Shown: positions 1 through 10,371, counted from the first letter of the stretch. The stretch: 64,000 nt of DNA from Sphingobium lignivorans (GCF_014203955.1 NZ_JACHKA010000001.1:682001-746000), one strand, 5' to 3'. Notes: a model not told the origin generated them from the letters alone. Numbers and translations: made by a program.

Positions 1-116
1 CGCCCGGCCTGCCCGAACATGATGCACAGCCGCGTCGCCATCACCATGTGCATGGCCGTGAGCGGAAAGGAGCGCAGGTCCCTGAAGCGAAACAAGTGCG
101 AAAGCGTCTGATTCAT
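1..116 (-). CDS. 5' end of an unidentified gene, cut by the window start
   Basis: The first 38 codons of a minus-strand gene are present; the rest lies left of the window. The ATG at 116 is preceded by a strong ribosome-binding site (GGAGGAG, 5 bases away). A good promoter match lies at 156-183. The N-terminus starts MNQTLSHLFRFRDLRS and continues with a methionine-rich stretch. I do not recognise the family from so little sequence. Start site and promoter agree, so it is probably a real gene. Confidence 0.55.
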   Translation of the reverse strand, partial: MNQTLSHLFRFRDLRSFPLTAMHMVMATRLCIMFGQAG

Positions 117-155
117 GGGGGCTCCTCCGGTCGCGCTGCCATCGTCTCGTCCGGC

Positions 156-183
156 AAATTATGCTATTGCGAACGAATTGCAA
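156..183 (-). promoter_or_regulatory. Sigma-70-like promoter for the partial gene at the left edge
   Basis: On the minus strand a TTGCAA box (183-178) and a TAATTT box (161-156) are separated by 16 bases, about 40 bases upstream of the start codon at 116. An inverted repeat TATTGC-N9-GCAATA (165-185) overlaps the -35 box and could be a regulator site. Otherwise 117-469 shows no convincing gene. Confidence 0.45.
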
Positions 184-469
184 TAACTTTCCGAAAGACC
201 AGTCGCACCGGGACGCGTTTCATCTGTCCTAATATGTCCGGTTTCTCCGCCGCAGATCGGTCAAAAAATGGCCGTTTCCCGCACCATGGCGGGCCGTCGG
301 ATCGATGGCGCGGACTGTAAGCCCATGTCCCGGTCCGCGCCGTTCCCCTCCGCGAACCTTCCCCCGAGCCGCCCCACCGATCGCCCCCGTAATTTTGCGG
401 ATTCCGAAGGCCGGCCAGCCCCGCCACAAAAGGCGCATCAGCCCTGGCCCTGACCTGCGGAGACGGACA

Positions 470-856
470 ATGATCGAACTGAGCGGCCCCCATGCCCACG
501 CCCTCATCATCGAGGACAACATGATCATGAGCCGCGCGATCGAAGCCCAGCTCATGGCGGCCGGTTTCCGCTCCATCGATCATGCCCGCACCCGGGCACG
601 GGCCATGACACTGGCCCGGGCGCAGTCGCCCGATGTTGTGGTGTTGGGCGAGCATGTCGATCAATGGGCGGGGATCGCCGCCGCGCAGGAACTCAGCCAT
701 CGCGACGGGACGGCGGTGATGATGGTCACCACCGATCCGCAGTTCTGGCGGCGCCCCTTCCCCGAGGATGTTCCCGTGCGCGGGCCTTATCGCATCGATC
801 AGCTGAGCCGCGCCTTCGGGGCCCGGCGGCAGGGAAGCGCAGCGCCCGTCGCGTGA
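470..856 (+). CDS. Degenerate response-regulator receiver-domain protein
   Basis: A 128-residue single receiver-like domain. The acidic pocket is present (IIEDN, residues 13-17). The position that normally carries the phospho-accepting Asp is Gly60 (VVVLGEHV). The conserved Lys-Pro near the end is replaced by Gly-Pro (VRGPYRIDQL). It is therefore probably not phosphorylated in the usual way and may act as a binding partner or pseudo-receiver. The ATG at 470 was chosen because it has a GCGGAGACGG ribosome-binding site and matches the start of the domain; the frame stays open upstream to 305. No output domain and no adjacent kinase are seen. Confidence 0.75.
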   Translation: MIELSGPHAHALIIEDNMIMSRAIEAQLMAAGFRSIDHARTRARAMTLARAQSPDVVVLGEHVDQWAGIAAAQELSHRDGTAVMMVTTDPQFWRRPFPEDVPVRGPYRIDQLSRAFGARRQGSAAPVA

Positions 857-943
857 CGGGGCGGGGGGACGGATGATCCCGCGCGCCGGTCCGCCGCGAT
901 CCGTTGGACATCCCACATCTCAACCAGTCAGGAGTGAGTTCCC

Positions 944-1987
944 ATGCAGAAGACCATGAAAGCCGCCGTCGTCCGCGCGTTCGGCAAGCCCCTCGTCATC
1001 GAGGAAGTGAAGGTGCCCGAAGTCGGTCCCGGCCAGATCCTCGTCAAGGTCGCTGCGGCCGGCGTCTGCCACACGGATCTCCATGCCGCCGAGGGCGACT
1101 GGCCGGTCAAGCCGACGCCGCCCTTCATTCCGGGGCATGAGAGGGTGGGGCATGTGGTCGCGGTGGGCGCCGGAGTCACGCATGTGCGCGAGGGCGATCG
1201 GGTCGGCGTTCCGTGGCTCTACAGCGCATGCGGCCATTGCGTGCACTGCCTGGGCGGCTGGGAGACGCTGTGCGAGGCGCAGCAGAACACAGGCTATTCG
1301 GTGAACGGCAGCTTCGCCGAATATGTCCTCGCCGATCCGAACTATGTCGGCCATCTGCCCGCCAATGTGGGTTTCGTCGAAATCGCGCCGGTACTTTGCG
1401 CTGGCGTCACGGTCTACAAGGGGCTGAAGGTCACGGACACCAAGCCGGGCGACTGGGTCGCGATATCGGGCATCGGCGGGCTGGGGCACATGGCGGTGCA
1501 ATATGCCAAGGCAATGGGGCTCAATGTCGTGGCGGTCGATATCGACGACGAGAAGCTGACGCTCGCGGAGCGGCTCGGTGCCGACCTGTCGGTCAATGCG
1601 CTCAATACCGATCCGGCCGCCTTCGTCCGAAAGGAGATCGGCGGCGCGCAGGGCGTGCTGGTGACGGCGGTGAGCCCCAAGGCGTTCCAGCAGGCGATGG
1701 GCATGGCCCGCCGGGGCGGCACGGTCTCCCTCAATGGCCTGCCGCCGGGTGATTTCCCGGTGTCCATCTTCGACACGGTGCTGAACGGGACCGCCATCCG
1801 GGGCTCGATCGTCGGCACGCGGCTCGATCTCCAGGAAGCGCTGGATTTCGCGCAGGCGGGGAAAGTCCACGCGACGGTGAAGACCGATGCGCTGGAGAAC
1901 ATCAATGACGTGTTCGCGCGGATGCACCATGGCGAGATCGAGGGGCGCATCGTCCTCGATTTCGAGGGCGCCGGAACGCCGGCCTAG
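944..1987 (+). CDS. adhP: Zinc-dependent alcohol dehydrogenase, AdhP type
   Basis: A 347-residue medium-chain, NAD-dependent alcohol dehydrogenase that interconverts primary alcohols such as ethanol and their aldehydes. Catalytic-zinc ligands are Cys42, His65 (GHE) and Cys152. The structural-zinc cysteines are 96, 99, 102 and 110. The nucleotide-binding turn GIGGLG is at 176-181. Length and motifs match bacterial AdhP closely. An AGGAGTG ribosome-binding site precedes the ATG. It appears monocistronic, with a GC-rich inverted repeat just after the stop. Confidence 0.93.
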   Translation: MQKTMKAAVVRAFGKPLVIEEVKVPEVGPGQILVKVAAAGVCHTDLHAAEGDWPVKPTPPFIPGHERVGHVVAVGAGVTHVREGDRVGVPWLYSACGHCVHCLGGWETLCEAQQNTGYSVNGSFAEYVLADPNYVGHLPANVGFVEIAPVLCAGVTVYKGLKVTDTKPGDWVAISGIGGLGHMAVQYAKAMGLNVVAVDIDDEKLTLAERLGADLSVNALNTDPAAFVRKEIGGAQGVLVTAVSPKAFQQAMGMARRGGTVSLNGLPPGDFPVSIFDTVLNGTAIRGSIVGTRLDLQEALDFAQAGKVHATVKTDALENINDVFARMHHGEIEGRIVLDFEGAGTPA

Positions 1988-2003
1988 AACGCCTGAACTC
2001 TGG

Positions 2004-2028
2004 TCGCGGCCGGAGTCTCCGGTCGCGA
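2004..2028 (+). terminator. GC-rich inverted repeat after adhP
   Basis: Arms TCGCGGCCGGAG and CTCCGGTCGCGA are separated by a single base, so the inner pairs must open to form the loop. There is no T-run, so it is not a classical intrinsic terminator. The rest of 1988-2200 holds no gene, only a short palindrome GCTACGTAGC at 2127-2136. Confidence 0.3.
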
Positions 2029-2200
2029 CGCCAACCTTCGCATCCCTGCCTCGCGGGGCGACGTCGCACGCCCGGAGGGCGGTCTGCCGGCGCGCGCCTG
2101 CCCTGAGTCCCCCGGGATGCGAGGCGGCTACGTAGCATCCCCAATGATGCCCGTCGCTGCGCTGCGATAACAAACCCGGAAAGCGGAACGGACGGGCAAA

Positions 2201-3622
2201 TTGGCAAGTTTCCTCAGACGATCGATGGCAGTTCTTGGGGCCGCGTCGCTTGCCGGCTGCTCCTTTGCCCCTGCACCGCAGCATCCGGCGATACCGGTGC
2301 CGGCGCTCTATCCCGAGGAGAGCGCGCCGCTCGCCGGGAACGGCGCGGCGCAGATCGGCTGGGAAGCCTTTTTCGGCGACGCACAGGTCAAGGCGCTGAT
2401 CGGCCGCGCCCTTGCCAACAATCGCGATCTGCGCGTCGCTGCCGCCCGGATCGAGCAGGCCCGCGCGGCGCTGCGGGCGCGCGGCGCCGATCTCGCGCCC
2501 CAGCTCGCCGGGTCCGCCGGCATGGTCAAGGCCGGGCTGCCGGAAAGCTTTTCCCAGATGCTCCGCGAGGACACGCTGACCAGCTATGACGGCATGCTGC
2601 AGACGAGCTGGGAAATCGACCTGTTCGGGCGGCTGCGCAGCCTGCGGACGGCCGCGCTCCAGCAATATCTCGCCAGCACGGAAGCGCGGCGGGGTCTGGC
2701 GACGATCCTGGTCGCGCAAGTGGCGGCGGGCTGCCTTGCCGATCGCGAATATGCCGAGCGGCTGGAGCTGGCGCGCGAAACGCTCGCCAACCGGGAGCGG
2801 GCACTGCAGATCCTCACCCGGCGCTACGAACTGGGGTCGGGCTCGCGGATCGAAGTGACGCAGGCCGAGACGCTGCGCACGCAGGCCGCCGGTGCCATCC
2901 AGTCGATCGAGCTTTCCCGCGCGCAGAACCGGACGGCGCTGGCGCTGCTGGTCGGCGCGCCGGTCGAGGAGGCGGCGCTGACGCACAGCCTCGCCGAGAT
3001 GGGGCGTGTCCAGTCCATCCCCGCCGGCCTCCCCTCCGAGCTGCTCGCCAATCGGCCGGACATCGTGGCCGCCGAGCATCAGCTGCGCGGGGCGGAAGCG
3101 AATATCGGCGCCGCCCGTGCCGCCTTCTTCCCCAGCATCAGCCTAACCGGCGCGGTGGGCACCACCAGCAACGATCTCGATGGGCTGTTCGGTGCCGGCA
3201 CCGGCCTGTGGCTGTTCCGCCCCACCGCCTCGCTGCCGATCTTCACCGCCGGCAAGCTGCGCGCCAGTCTGCGGGCGAGCGAGGCGCAGCGCGACGAGAT
3301 GATCGCCACTTATGAGAAGACCATTCAGTCCGCCTTTCGCGACGTGGTCGATGCGCTGGCGCAGCGGCGCTGGCTCAATGAGCAGATCGCGACCACCGAG
3401 CAGGCGATTGCCGCGCTGAGCGAGCGCTCCCGCCTGGCGACGATCCGCTTCGAGGCCGGCCGCGCCGCCTATCTCGAGGTGCTGGATGCCGAGCGTGATC
3501 GTTTCTCGGCGCAGCAGCAGCTTGTCCAGCTGCGTCGCGCCTGGCTGGCCAGCGGCGTGGCGCTTTACGCTGCGCTGGGCGGCGGCTTTTCCGAACCCGA
3601 AGGGCAGGGGCAGATGCCATGA
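2201..3622 (+). CDS. Outer-membrane efflux lipoprotein, NodT/RND-type TolC family
   Basis: A 473-residue outer-membrane channel that would complete a trans-envelope exporter with the following three genes. The signal sequence ends in a lipobox (SLAGC), so it is lipid-anchored. The body has the two long OEP coiled-coil repeats, including LPSELLANRPDI, typical of NodT proteins. The start is taken as TTG at 2201, because only this gives the positively charged n-region (FLRRS); the ATG at 2225 would lack it. The stop overlaps the next gene by 4 bases. Confidence 0.88.
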   Translation: MASFLRRSMAVLGAASLAGCSFAPAPQHPAIPVPALYPEESAPLAGNGAAQIGWEAFFGDAQVKALIGRALANNRDLRVAAARIEQARAALRARGADLAPQLAGSAGMVKAGLPESFSQMLREDTLTSYDGMLQTSWEIDLFGRLRSLRTAALQQYLASTEARRGLATILVAQVAAGCLADREYAERLELARETLANRERALQILTRRYELGSGSRIEVTQAETLRTQAAGAIQSIELSRAQNRTALALLVGAPVEEAALTHSLAEMGRVQSIPAGLPSELLANRPDIVAAEHQLRGAEANIGAARAAFFPSISLTGAVGTTSNDLDGLFGAGTGLWLFRPTASLPIFTAGKLRASLRASEAQRDEMIATYEKTIQSAFRDVVDALAQRRWLNEQIATTEQAIAALSERSRLATIRFEAGRAAYLEVLDAERDRFSAQQQLVQLRRAWLASGVALYAALGGGFSEPEGQGQMP

Positions 3623-4692
3623 GCACCAACTGGAAGAAATGGGCGATACGCCTCGCCATCGCCGCCGTGGCCATCGCCGCTGTCCTGACCTTGCGCTACT
3701 ATCTCACGCGCGATCCGCTTGGCGAGGGGATCGCCAGCGGCAATGGCCGGATCGAGGCGACGGAAGTGGATGTTGCCGCCAAGGCGCCGGGGCGCATCCG
3801 CGATATCCTCGTCGATGAGGGGGATGAGGTGAAGGCGGGCCAGTTGCTGGCGACGATGGATGTCGACACGCTGGAAGCGCAGCATGCCCAGACGAGCGCG
3901 CAGAGCGAGGCGGCGCGGTCCAGCGTCCGGTCGGCGCAGATGCAGGTGGCGCAGGCGCTCAGCCAGCGCGCGGCAGCCCTTGCGCAGCTCCGCCAGCGGC
4001 AGGCCGATCTCGCCACCGCGCGCCAGCATCTCGGCCGCTCGACCGCGCTCGCGGCCGAAGGCGCGACGCCGCGTCAGGAGCAGGAGGATGACCATGCCCG
4101 GCTGCAGGCCGCTCAGGCCGGCGTCGACGCGGCGCAGGCGCAAGTCGCGGCCATCGATGCCGCGATCGCCACGGCCCGCGCGCAGGCCAGCGGGGCGCAG
4201 GCCAATGCGCAGGCGGCGAGCGCGCTGGTCCGTCAGGTCGAAACCAATATCAACGATGCCGCGCTGCGCGCGCCTCGCGCCGGGCGCGTGCAATATCGCA
4301 TTGCCGAGCCGGGCGAGGTCATCGGCGCGGGCGGCAAGGTGCTCAATCTCATCGATCTCACCGATGTCTATCTCACCTTCTTCCTGCCCGAGCAGGCGGT
4401 CGGCCGGGTCGGCCTCGGCGACGAGGCGCGCCTCGTGCTCGATGCCGCGCCGGACCGGGTGATCCCGGCGCGCATCACTTTCATTGCCGATGTCGCTCAG
4501 TTCACGCCCAAGACGGTGGAGACGAAGGACGAGCGGCAGAAGCTCATGTTCCGCGTGCGCGCCTCGATCGATCCCAAGCTGCTGGCCCGCTACCGCAATG
4601 TGGTGAAGTCGGGCATGCCGGGCATGGCCTATGTGCGCATCGATCGTTCGAAGGCATGGCCGGCGCAGCTCGCGCTGACTCCGCTCAAATGA
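3619..4692 (+). CDS. HlyD-family membrane fusion protein, YhiI-like
   Basis: A 357-residue periplasmic adaptor of an exporter. One N-terminal membrane helix (about residues 10-26) is followed by a biotinyl-lipoyl-like segment ([18 protein letters not shown]), a long Ala/Gln-rich coiled-coil hairpin (about 85-210) and a beta-barrel region. It overlaps the preceding and following genes by ATGA, so translation is coupled. Order and length match E. coli yhiI, which sits next to rbbA and yhhJ. Confidence 0.88.
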   Translation: MSTNWKKWAIRLAIAAVAIAAVLTLRYYLTRDPLGEGIASGNGRIEATEVDVAAKAPGRIRDILVDEGDEVKAGQLLATMDVDTLEAQHAQTSAQSEAARSSVRSAQMQVAQALSQRAAALAQLRQRQADLATARQHLGRSTALAAEGATPRQEQEDDHARLQAAQAGVDAAQAQVAAIDAAIATARAQASGAQANAQAASALVRQVETNINDAALRAPRAGRVQYRIAEPGEVIGAGGKVLNLIDLTDVYLTFFLPEQAVGRVGLGDEARLVLDAAPDRVIPARITFIADVAQFTPKTVETKDERQKLMFRVRASIDPKLLARYRNVVKSGMPGMAYVRIDRSKAWPAQLALTPLK

Positions 4693-7430
4693 CCGACGAT
4701 GCCGTCCGCCTGTCCGGCGTGCACCTGCGCTTCGGCGATGTGGTGGCGCTCGACGGCATCGATCTCCAGCTCCCCGCCGGGCGCACAGTGGCGATGATCG
4801 GGCCGGACGGCGTCGGCAAGTCGAGCCTGTTCGCGCTGGTCGCCGGCGCCCGCGCGATCCAGGAGGGGCAGGTCGAGGTATTGGGCGGGGACATGGCCGA
4901 TGCCCGGCACCGGCGGCGCATCTGCCCGCGCATTGCCTATATGCCGCAGGGCCTGGGCAAGAATCTCTATCCGACCCTGTCGGTCTTCGAGAATATCGAT
5001 TTCTTCGCGCGCCTCTTCGGCCAGGCGCGTGCCGAGCGCGAGGCGCGCATCGAGACGCTGCTGGCCGCGACTGGCCTTGCGCCTTTCCGCACGCGCCCGG
5101 CCGGCAAGCTCTCCGGCGGCATGAAGCAGAAGCTTGGTCTGTGCTGCGCGCTCATCCACGATCCGGATCTGCTGCTGCTCGACGAGCCGACGACCGGTGT
5201 CGATCCGCTCTCCCGCGTCCAGTTCTGGGAACTGATCGACCGGATCCGCGCCGAGCGCCCGGGCATGAGCGTGCTGGTCGCCACGGCCTATATGGAGGAG
5301 GCCGAGCGCTTCGATCATCTCGTCGCCATGGATGCGGGGCGAGTCCTTGCAACCGGCACGGCAGCCGAGCTGCGCGAGCGCACCGGCGCCGCGAGCCTGG
5401 AGGAGGCGTTCATCGCCCTGCTGCCCGAGGAGCGGCGGCGCGAGCATCACGCCGTGACGATCCCGCCCCGGGACCTGTCAACGGACGGCACCCCCGCCAT
5501 CGAGGCGCGCGGCCTCACCATGCGCTTCGGCAACTTCACGGCTGTCGATCATGTGGATTTCAGCATCGGGCGCGGCGAGATCTTCGGCTTCATCGGATCG
5601 AACGGCTGCGGCAAGACGACGACGATGAAGATGCTGACCGGCCTGCTCCCCGCGAGCGAAGGCCAGGCCCTGCTGTTCGGTCGCCCGGTCGATCCGCGCG
5701 ACATCGAGACACGCAAGCGGGTCGGCTACATGTCGCAGAGCTTCTCGCTCTACACCGAGCTGACGGTGCGGCAGAATCTGGAGCTTCACGCCCAGCTTTT
5801 CCAGGTGCCGGGCGACCGCATCGAGGCGCGCGTGACCGAGATGGCCGAGCGCTTCGGCCTGCTCGATCTGATGGACGCCTGGCCGGAAAGCCTGCCGCTC
5901 GGCCAGCGCCAGCGTCTCAGCCTCGCCGTGGCGATGATCCACGCGCCCGAGATACTGATCCTCGACGAGCCGACCTCGGGCGTCGATCCCATCGCCCGCG
6001 ACGCGTTCTGGCAGATGATGATCGACCTGGCCCGCAAGGACATGGTGACGATCTTCATTTCCACCCATTTCATGAACGAGGCCGAGCGCTGCGACCGGGT
6101 GGCCCTCATGCACATGGGCCGGGTGCTGGCGACCGATACGCCGGCCGGCGTGGTGCGCGCCAGCGGGGCGGCGGACCTCGAGGCGGCGTTCATCGATCAT
6201 CTGCGCCGCATGGGCGGCTTCGAGGGCGATGGTGATGCGGCGGCGGGCGATGCCCCGGCGACGCTGGCCGCCGCGCCCCGCACGGGCGACAAGGCGGACG
6301 CGCGCTTCAGCCTGCGTCATATGCTGAGCTACAGCCGGCGCGAGGCGCTGGAGCTGCGTCGGGACCCGATCCGCGCGACGCTGGCGCTGGTCGGCAGCAT
6401 CATCCTCATGTTCATCATGGGCTATGGTATCAGCCTGGACGTCGAGAATCTCACCTTCGCCGTGCTCGACCGGGACGGGACCACCACCAGCCAGAATTAC
6501 GCGCTCAATCTCTCCGGCTCGCGCTATTTCGTCGAGCATGCGCCGGTGCATGGCTATGCCGAGCTCGACCGGCGGATGCGGGATGGCGAGCTGAGCGTCG
6601 TCATCGAGATTCCGGAGCATTTCGCGCGTGACATCCGCCGCGGCAGGCCGGTGTCCGTGGGCATGTGGGTGGATGGCTCGATGCCGAGCCGGGCCGAGAC
6701 CGTGCTGTCCTATGTGCAGGCCATGCACCTCAGTTGGCTCTCGGATTTCGCCATGCGGGAGCTGGGCGCGCGGCCGAGCCTCGGCCTTGCCGGCATCGAG
6801 ACGCGCTATCGCTACAATCCCGATGTCGCGAGCCTCGTCGCGATCGTGCCGGCCGTGATCCCGATCCTGCTCCTGCTCATCCCGTCCATGCTGACTGCGC
6901 TCAGCGTGGTGCGCGAGAAGGAGCTTGGCTCCATCGTCAATCTCTATGTGACGCCGGTGACCCGCACCGAGTTCCTGCTCGGCAAGCAGCTTCCCTATGT
7001 GGTGCTGGCGATGCTGAACTTCGTTCTGCTGACGATCCTCGCCGTCACGGTGTTCGGCGTGCCGCTCAAGGGCAGCCTGTTCGCGCTGAGCCTGGGCGCA
7101 CTGCTGTTCGTGCTCAGTTCCACGGCCATCGGCCTCATCTGCTCCACGTTCCTGCGCACCCAGATCGCCGCCATCTTCGGCACCGCCATCGCCACCATCA
7201 TCCCGGCGGTCCAGTTCTCGGGCATGCTGACGCCGGTTGCCTCGCTGGAAGGGTCGGGCCGCTTCATCGGCACGGTCTATCCCGCCACGCACATCCTCAC
7301 GATCAGTCGCGGCGTCTTCTGCAAGGCGCTGGGCGTTTCGGATCTTCCCGGGGCCTTCACGGCTCTCGCGATCACCGCTCCCCTGCTGATGGCGGCAGGC
7401 ATCGCGCTGGTGCGCAAGCAGGAGCGTTGA
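4689..7430 (+). CDS. rbbA: RbbA-like ABC transporter: two ATPase domains fused to a permease
   Basis: A 913-residue protein with the architecture and length of E. coli RbbA/YhiH. The first ABC ATPase (about 5-245) has Walker [10 protein letters not shown] (38-46) and signature LSGGMKQK. The second (about 275-520) has Walker [10 protein letters not shown], a degenerate signature LPLGQRQ and Walker [13 protein letters not shown]. An ABC-2 type membrane domain (about 560-913) has six or so helices. RbbA was described in E. coli as ribosome-associated, but the adaptor and outer-membrane factor beside it argue for export here. The ATG at 4689 overlaps the upstream stop; an in-frame extension to 4656 has no support. 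The substrate is unknown. Confidence 0.88.
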   Translation: MTDDAVRLSGVHLRFGDVVALDGIDLQLPAGRTVAMIGPDGVGKSSLFALVAGARAIQEGQVEVLGGDMADARHRRRICPRIAYMPQGLGKNLYPTLSVFENIDFFARLFGQARAEREARIETLLAATGLAPFRTRPAGKLSGGMKQKLGLCCALIHDPDLLLLDEPTTGVDPLSRVQFWELIDRIRAERPGMSVLVATAYMEEAERFDHLVAMDAGRVLATGTAAELRERTGAASLEEAFIALLPEERRREHHAVTIPPRDLSTDGTPAIEARGLTMRFGNFTAVDHVDFSIGRGEIFGFIGSNGCGKTTTMKMLTGLLPASEGQALLFGRPVDPRDIETRKRVGYMSQSFSLYTELTVRQNLELHAQLFQVPGDRIEARVTEMAERFGLLDLMDAWPESLPLGQRQRLSLAVAMIHAPEILILDEPTSGVDPIARDAFWQMMIDLARKDMVTIFISTHFMNEAERCDRVALMHMGRVLATDTPAGVVRASGAADLEAAFIDHLRRMGGFEGDGDAAAGDAPATLAAAPRTGDKADARFSLRHMLSYSRREALELRRDPIRATLALVGSIILMFIMGYGISLDVENLTFAVLDRDGTTTSQNYALNLSGSRYFVEHAPVHGYAELDRRMRDGELSVVIEIPEHFARDIRRGRPVSVGMWVDGSMPSRAETVLSYVQAMHLSWLSDFAMRELGARPSLGLAGIETRYRYNPDVASLVAIVPAVIPILLLLIPSMLTALSVVREKELGSIVNLYVTPVTRTEFLLGKQLPYVVLAMLNFVLLTILAVTVFGVPLKGSLFALSLGALLFVLSSTAIGLICSTFLRTQIAAIFGTAIATIIPAVQFSGMLTPVASLEGSGRFIGTVYPATHILTISRGVFCKALGVSDLPGAFTALAITAPLLMAAGIALVRKQER

Positions 7431-7434
7431 AGCG

Positions 7435-8556
7435 ATGCGGCTCGCCAACATCATGCGGCTCGGCATCAAGGAGATGCGCAGCCTGTGGCGCGACCGGATG
7501 ATGGTCGTGCTGATCCTCTGGGCCTTCACCGGCTCGGTCTATGTCGCCGCGACCGGCATTCCCGAGACGCTCAACAAGGCGCCGATCGCCATCATCGACG
7601 AGGATGGCTCGCAGCTCTCGCGCCGGATCGTCGGCGCATTCTACCCGCCTTATTTCAATCCGCCGGTCATGATCACCCAGAGCGACATCGATGCCGCGAT
7701 GGATCAGGGGCTCTACACATTCGTTCTCGATATTCCGCCCAACTTCCAGCGCGACCTGCTGGCCGGCCGCAATCCGGCCATCCAGCTCAATGTCGATGCG
7801 ACACGCATGGCGCAGGCCTTTTCCGGCAATGCCTATGTCCAGCAGATCGTGAACCGGGAGATTGCGGACTATGCGGCACGGGGTGCGCCGGCAGCGGCCC
7901 TGCCGGTCGATGTGGCGGTGCGCGCGCGCTTCAACTCCAACCTGACCTCGCTCTGGTTCGGCGGGGTGATGGAAGTCATCAACCATGTCACGCTGCTCTC
8001 GATCATCCTGACCGGCGCGGCGCTCATCCGCGAGCGCGAGCATGGCACGGTCGAGCATCTGCTGGTCATGCCGGTCACGCCATTCGAGATCATGGCCGCC
8101 AAGGTCTGGTCCATGGGACTGGTGGTGCTTGTCGCCACCTGGTTCTCGCTCAGCATCATCGTGCGGGGTGCCATGCAGGTGCCGATCGAGGGCTCTGTCG
8201 GGCTGTTTCTGCTCGGCGCGGCCGCGCATCTGTTCGCGACCACCTCGATGGGGATTTTCCTTGGCACCTTCGCGCGTTCGATGCCGCAATTCGGCCTGCT
8301 GGTGATCCTCACGATCGTCCCGCTGGAATTGCTGTCCGGCGGCAGCACGCCGCGTGAGAGCATGCCGCAAGCGGTGCAGGACGTGATGCTGGCCGCGCCC
8401 ACCACACATTTCGTGAAGCTGGCGCAAGGCATCCTCTACCGGGGGGCGAACATCAGCGTGGTCTGGCCGCAGCTTCTCGCCATCATCGCCATTGGCGTGG
8501 TCTTCTATGCGGTCGCGCTCGCCCAGTTTCGCAAGGCCATCAACACCATGGCCTGA
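7435..8556 (+). CDS. yhhJ: ABC-2 type permease, YhhJ-like
   Basis: A 373-residue membrane protein with one N-terminal helix, a large extracytoplasmic loop and five C-terminal helices, the usual ABC-2 plan. It is nearly the length of E. coli YhhJ and begins 4 bases after rbbA. It probably pairs with the RbbA permease half to form the exporter. It is the last gene of the four-gene efflux operon. Confidence 0.88.
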   Translation: MRLANIMRLGIKEMRSLWRDRMMVVLILWAFTGSVYVAATGIPETLNKAPIAIIDEDGSQLSRRIVGAFYPPYFNPPVMITQSDIDAAMDQGLYTFVLDIPPNFQRDLLAGRNPAIQLNVDATRMAQAFSGNAYVQQIVNREIADYAARGAPAAALPVDVAVRARFNSNLTSLWFGGVMEVINHVTLLSIILTGAALIREREHGTVEHLLVMPVTPFEIMAAKVWSMGLVVLVATWFSLSIIVRGAMQVPIEGSVGLFLLGAAAHLFATTSMGIFLGTFARSMPQFGLLVILTIVPLELLSGGSTPRESMPQAVQDVMLAAPTTHFVKLAQGILYRGANISVVWPQLLAIIAIGVVFYAVALAQFRKAINTMA

Positions 8557-8608
8557 ACCTTGCGCTTCACAACGGACCGGAAGGGCCGCAGTTCTGGAGG
8601 ACAGATTG

Positions 8609-9037
8609 ATGGACAGGATCATGGTGGCGACGGACGGCTCGGCGGGGGCCGACCGCGCGGTCGACATGGCGGCGCAGCTTGCGCGCGGACTGGCTGCGGA
8701 ACTGGTGATCCTCACCGTCGCGGGGGAGCTGTCGGCGGAAGAGATGCGCCAGCTCAATCATGCCGAAGCGGACATCGGCAGCGCCCTCGACAGCGCCGCC
8801 GAGCAGATCGTGGCAGCAGCGGTCGAGCGCGCCAGTGGAGCCGGCGTTGTCACCATTCACCACTGCTTTCTCTGGGGCGACCCGGCTGAAGCGATCCTGA
8901 CCGAAGCGGCACGCAGAGCGGTGGATATCATCGTCCTGGGGCGGCGCGGCCGCGGGCGCCTCACGGGCCTGCTGCTCGGCAGCGTTTCCCAGAAACTGGC
9001 ATCGCTGGCCCCTTGCCCGGTGCTGGTCGTGCCCTGA
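8609..9037 (+). CDS. Universal stress protein, UspA family
   Basis: A 142-residue single Usp domain, a small cytoplasmic nucleotide-binding stress protein. The N-terminal DRIMVATDGS strand and the C-terminal ATP-binding motif GRRGRGRLTGLLLGSVS are both present. The ATG at 8609 has a TCTGGAGG ribosome-binding site; the upstream in-frame extension overlaps yhhJ and is spurious. It precedes a convergent metal/oxidative-stress group. Confidence 0.9.
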   Translation: MDRIMVATDGSAGADRAVDMAAQLARGLAAELVILTVAGELSAEEMRQLNHAEADIGSALDSAAEQIVAAAVERASGAGVVTIHHCFLWGDPAEAILTEAARRAVDIIVLGRRGRGRLTGLLLGSVSQKLASLAPCPVLVVP

Positions 9038-9059
9038 CCGGACCGGGAGAGACGCCTTC

Positions 9060-9833
9060 TCAGGCGAGCGTCACGTCGAGGAAGATCATGATCGCAAGGC
9101 CAGCCATGAGCCAGGCCCTGCTCGTGCGGCCCTCGGGCCGGTCATGCATGTCGGGAATGATCTCGGCGGTCACGATGTAGATCATGGCGCCCGCTGCCGT
9201 GCCCAATGCCCATGGCAGGAAGGATTGCGCCAGAGCGACGGCTGCGGCGCCCGCCATCCCGGCGATCGGCTCGGCGAGGCCGGACAGCAGGGCAATGAGG
9301 AAGGAAAGCCCTCTCGAGAGCCCCAGGCTCATTGCCGCGCCTGCGACGGCGAGTCCCTCGGGGATGTTCTGAAGTCCGATTCCCAGCGCCGTGGTCATGC
9401 CGGCGGCATAATTTCCACCGCCGAAGCTCACCGCCACGGCCATCCCTTCGGGGAAATTATGCAGGGTTATCGCCGCGATGAACAACCATATGCGCCGGCT
9501 TCGGGCATCGGCAAAGGATACCGGCCAGGGCCCGACGGCATGGAGTTTCGGGAGTGTCGCGCCAAGCACGCCCAGCGCCCCGGCTCCCATCAGCACCGCG
9601 ATGACCACGATGGCCGCTGCGGCCGGGCGCGTCGCGCCCAGCGCCTGCGCCTGCTCGATGCCCGGAATGATGAGCGAGAAGAAGGATGCGGCGAGCATGA
9701 CGCCCGCCGCAAACCCCAACAGATTATGATGTTGTCCCTCGCTGGGTTTGAGCGCCAGAATGGCCAGCGCACCCAGGCCCGTGGCCAGCCCGGCGGCCAG
9801 ACTTGCCAGGCTGCCCGCCCAGAAAGGGCTCAA
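9060..9833 (-). CDS. ZIP-family divalent metal transporter
   Basis: A 257-residue inner-membrane importer for zinc or related divalent cations, with about eight helices. The diagnostic metal-site motifs are HNFPEG in TM4 and QNIPEG in TM5. It is closer to the GufA-like ZIP branch than to ZupT by general appearance. The start overlaps the stop of the ferritin-like gene (ATGA), so the two are translationally coupled. Given the manganese catalase upstream, manganese supply is a plausible job; that is inference. Confidence 0.9.
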   Translation of the reverse strand: MSPFWAGSLASLAAGLATGLGALAILALKPSEGQHHNLLGFAAGVMLAASFFSLIIPGIEQAQALGATRPAAAAIVVIAVLMGAGALGVLGATLPKLHAVGPWPVSFADARSRRIWLFIAAITLHNFPEGMAVAVSFGGGNYAAGMTTALGIGLQNIPEGLAVAGAAMSLGLSRGLSFLIALLSGLAEPIAGMAGAAAVALAQSFLPWALGTAAGAMIYIVTAEIIPDMHDRPEGRTSRAWLMAGLAIMIFLDVTLA

Positions 9834-10360
9834 TGGCTGGCCTGTTCGCCGGCCGCCCGCAGTGAAAGATATTTCGTCACCACGGCGGGGAGGGTTTCAT
9901 CGAGGAAAGTGATCATGGCCTCCTCTTCACGCAGGGTCTCCTCCAGTAACGGAACAGCCTCGCGATAGCCACCGGCCTCCGCCATGATGATGAGGGCCTT
10001 GTAGCTGGCTTTCTCGAAATTCTCGAAAGCCATGTTGGCGAAGCTGTTCTTGAGGATCTCGTCCGACGCGAAGCTGTGCGCCAGCGCGGCCAGTGAGCCG
10101 CTGATGCTCATGGTGATGTCCTTCACCGTCGAATGAGTCTCGCCGAGCGATGCCAGGATGCGTTCCAGTCGTTCGACCTGATGTTCGGTCTCGCCCCGAT
10201 GGCTCCTCAGGCGCTGTTCGACCTCGGCATATCGAGCAAGGTGCTCGATCTGCCGGTCCATGATCGAAAGTGCCTGCTGTTCCATCGCGTGGGCATTTTT
10301 GAGACCGACGACGAATTCATGTCGCAGCGCTTCGCTGCGGTCAGTCGCTTGCGTTGCCAT
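9830..10360 (-). CDS. DUF892 (YciE/YciF-type) ferritin-like protein
   Basis: A 176-residue all-helical protein of the DUF892 ferritin-like family, related to YciE and YciF of stress operons. Carboxylate and histidine residues typical of a di-metal four-helix bundle are seen (for example HAMEQQAL, ETEHQVERLE, EETLREEEAM). The family is linked to osmotic and oxidative stress, but its reaction is not settled. It sits 11 bases downstream of manganese catalase and overlaps the ZIP gene. Confidence 0.88.
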   Translation of the reverse strand: MATQATDRSEALRHEFVVGLKNAHAMEQQALSIMDRQIEHLARYAEVEQRLRSHRGETEHQVERLERILASLGETHSTVKDITMSISGSLAALAHSFASDEILKNSFANMAFENFEKASYKALIIMAEAGGYREAVPLLEETLREEEAMITFLDETLPAVVTKYLSLRAAGEQASH

Positions 10361-10371
10361 TTCGTTGTTCC

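Noticed and set aside
2127-2136. GCTACGTAGC palindrome before the efflux operon
   Set aside because: Ten bases only, no matching second site, no adjacent regulator gene.
920-3079. Long minus-strand open frame of 719 codons opposite adhP and the NodT gene
   Set aside because: It runs antisense across two well-recognised genes, has Arg/Gly/His-rich composition and no domain; it is a high-GC shadow frame.
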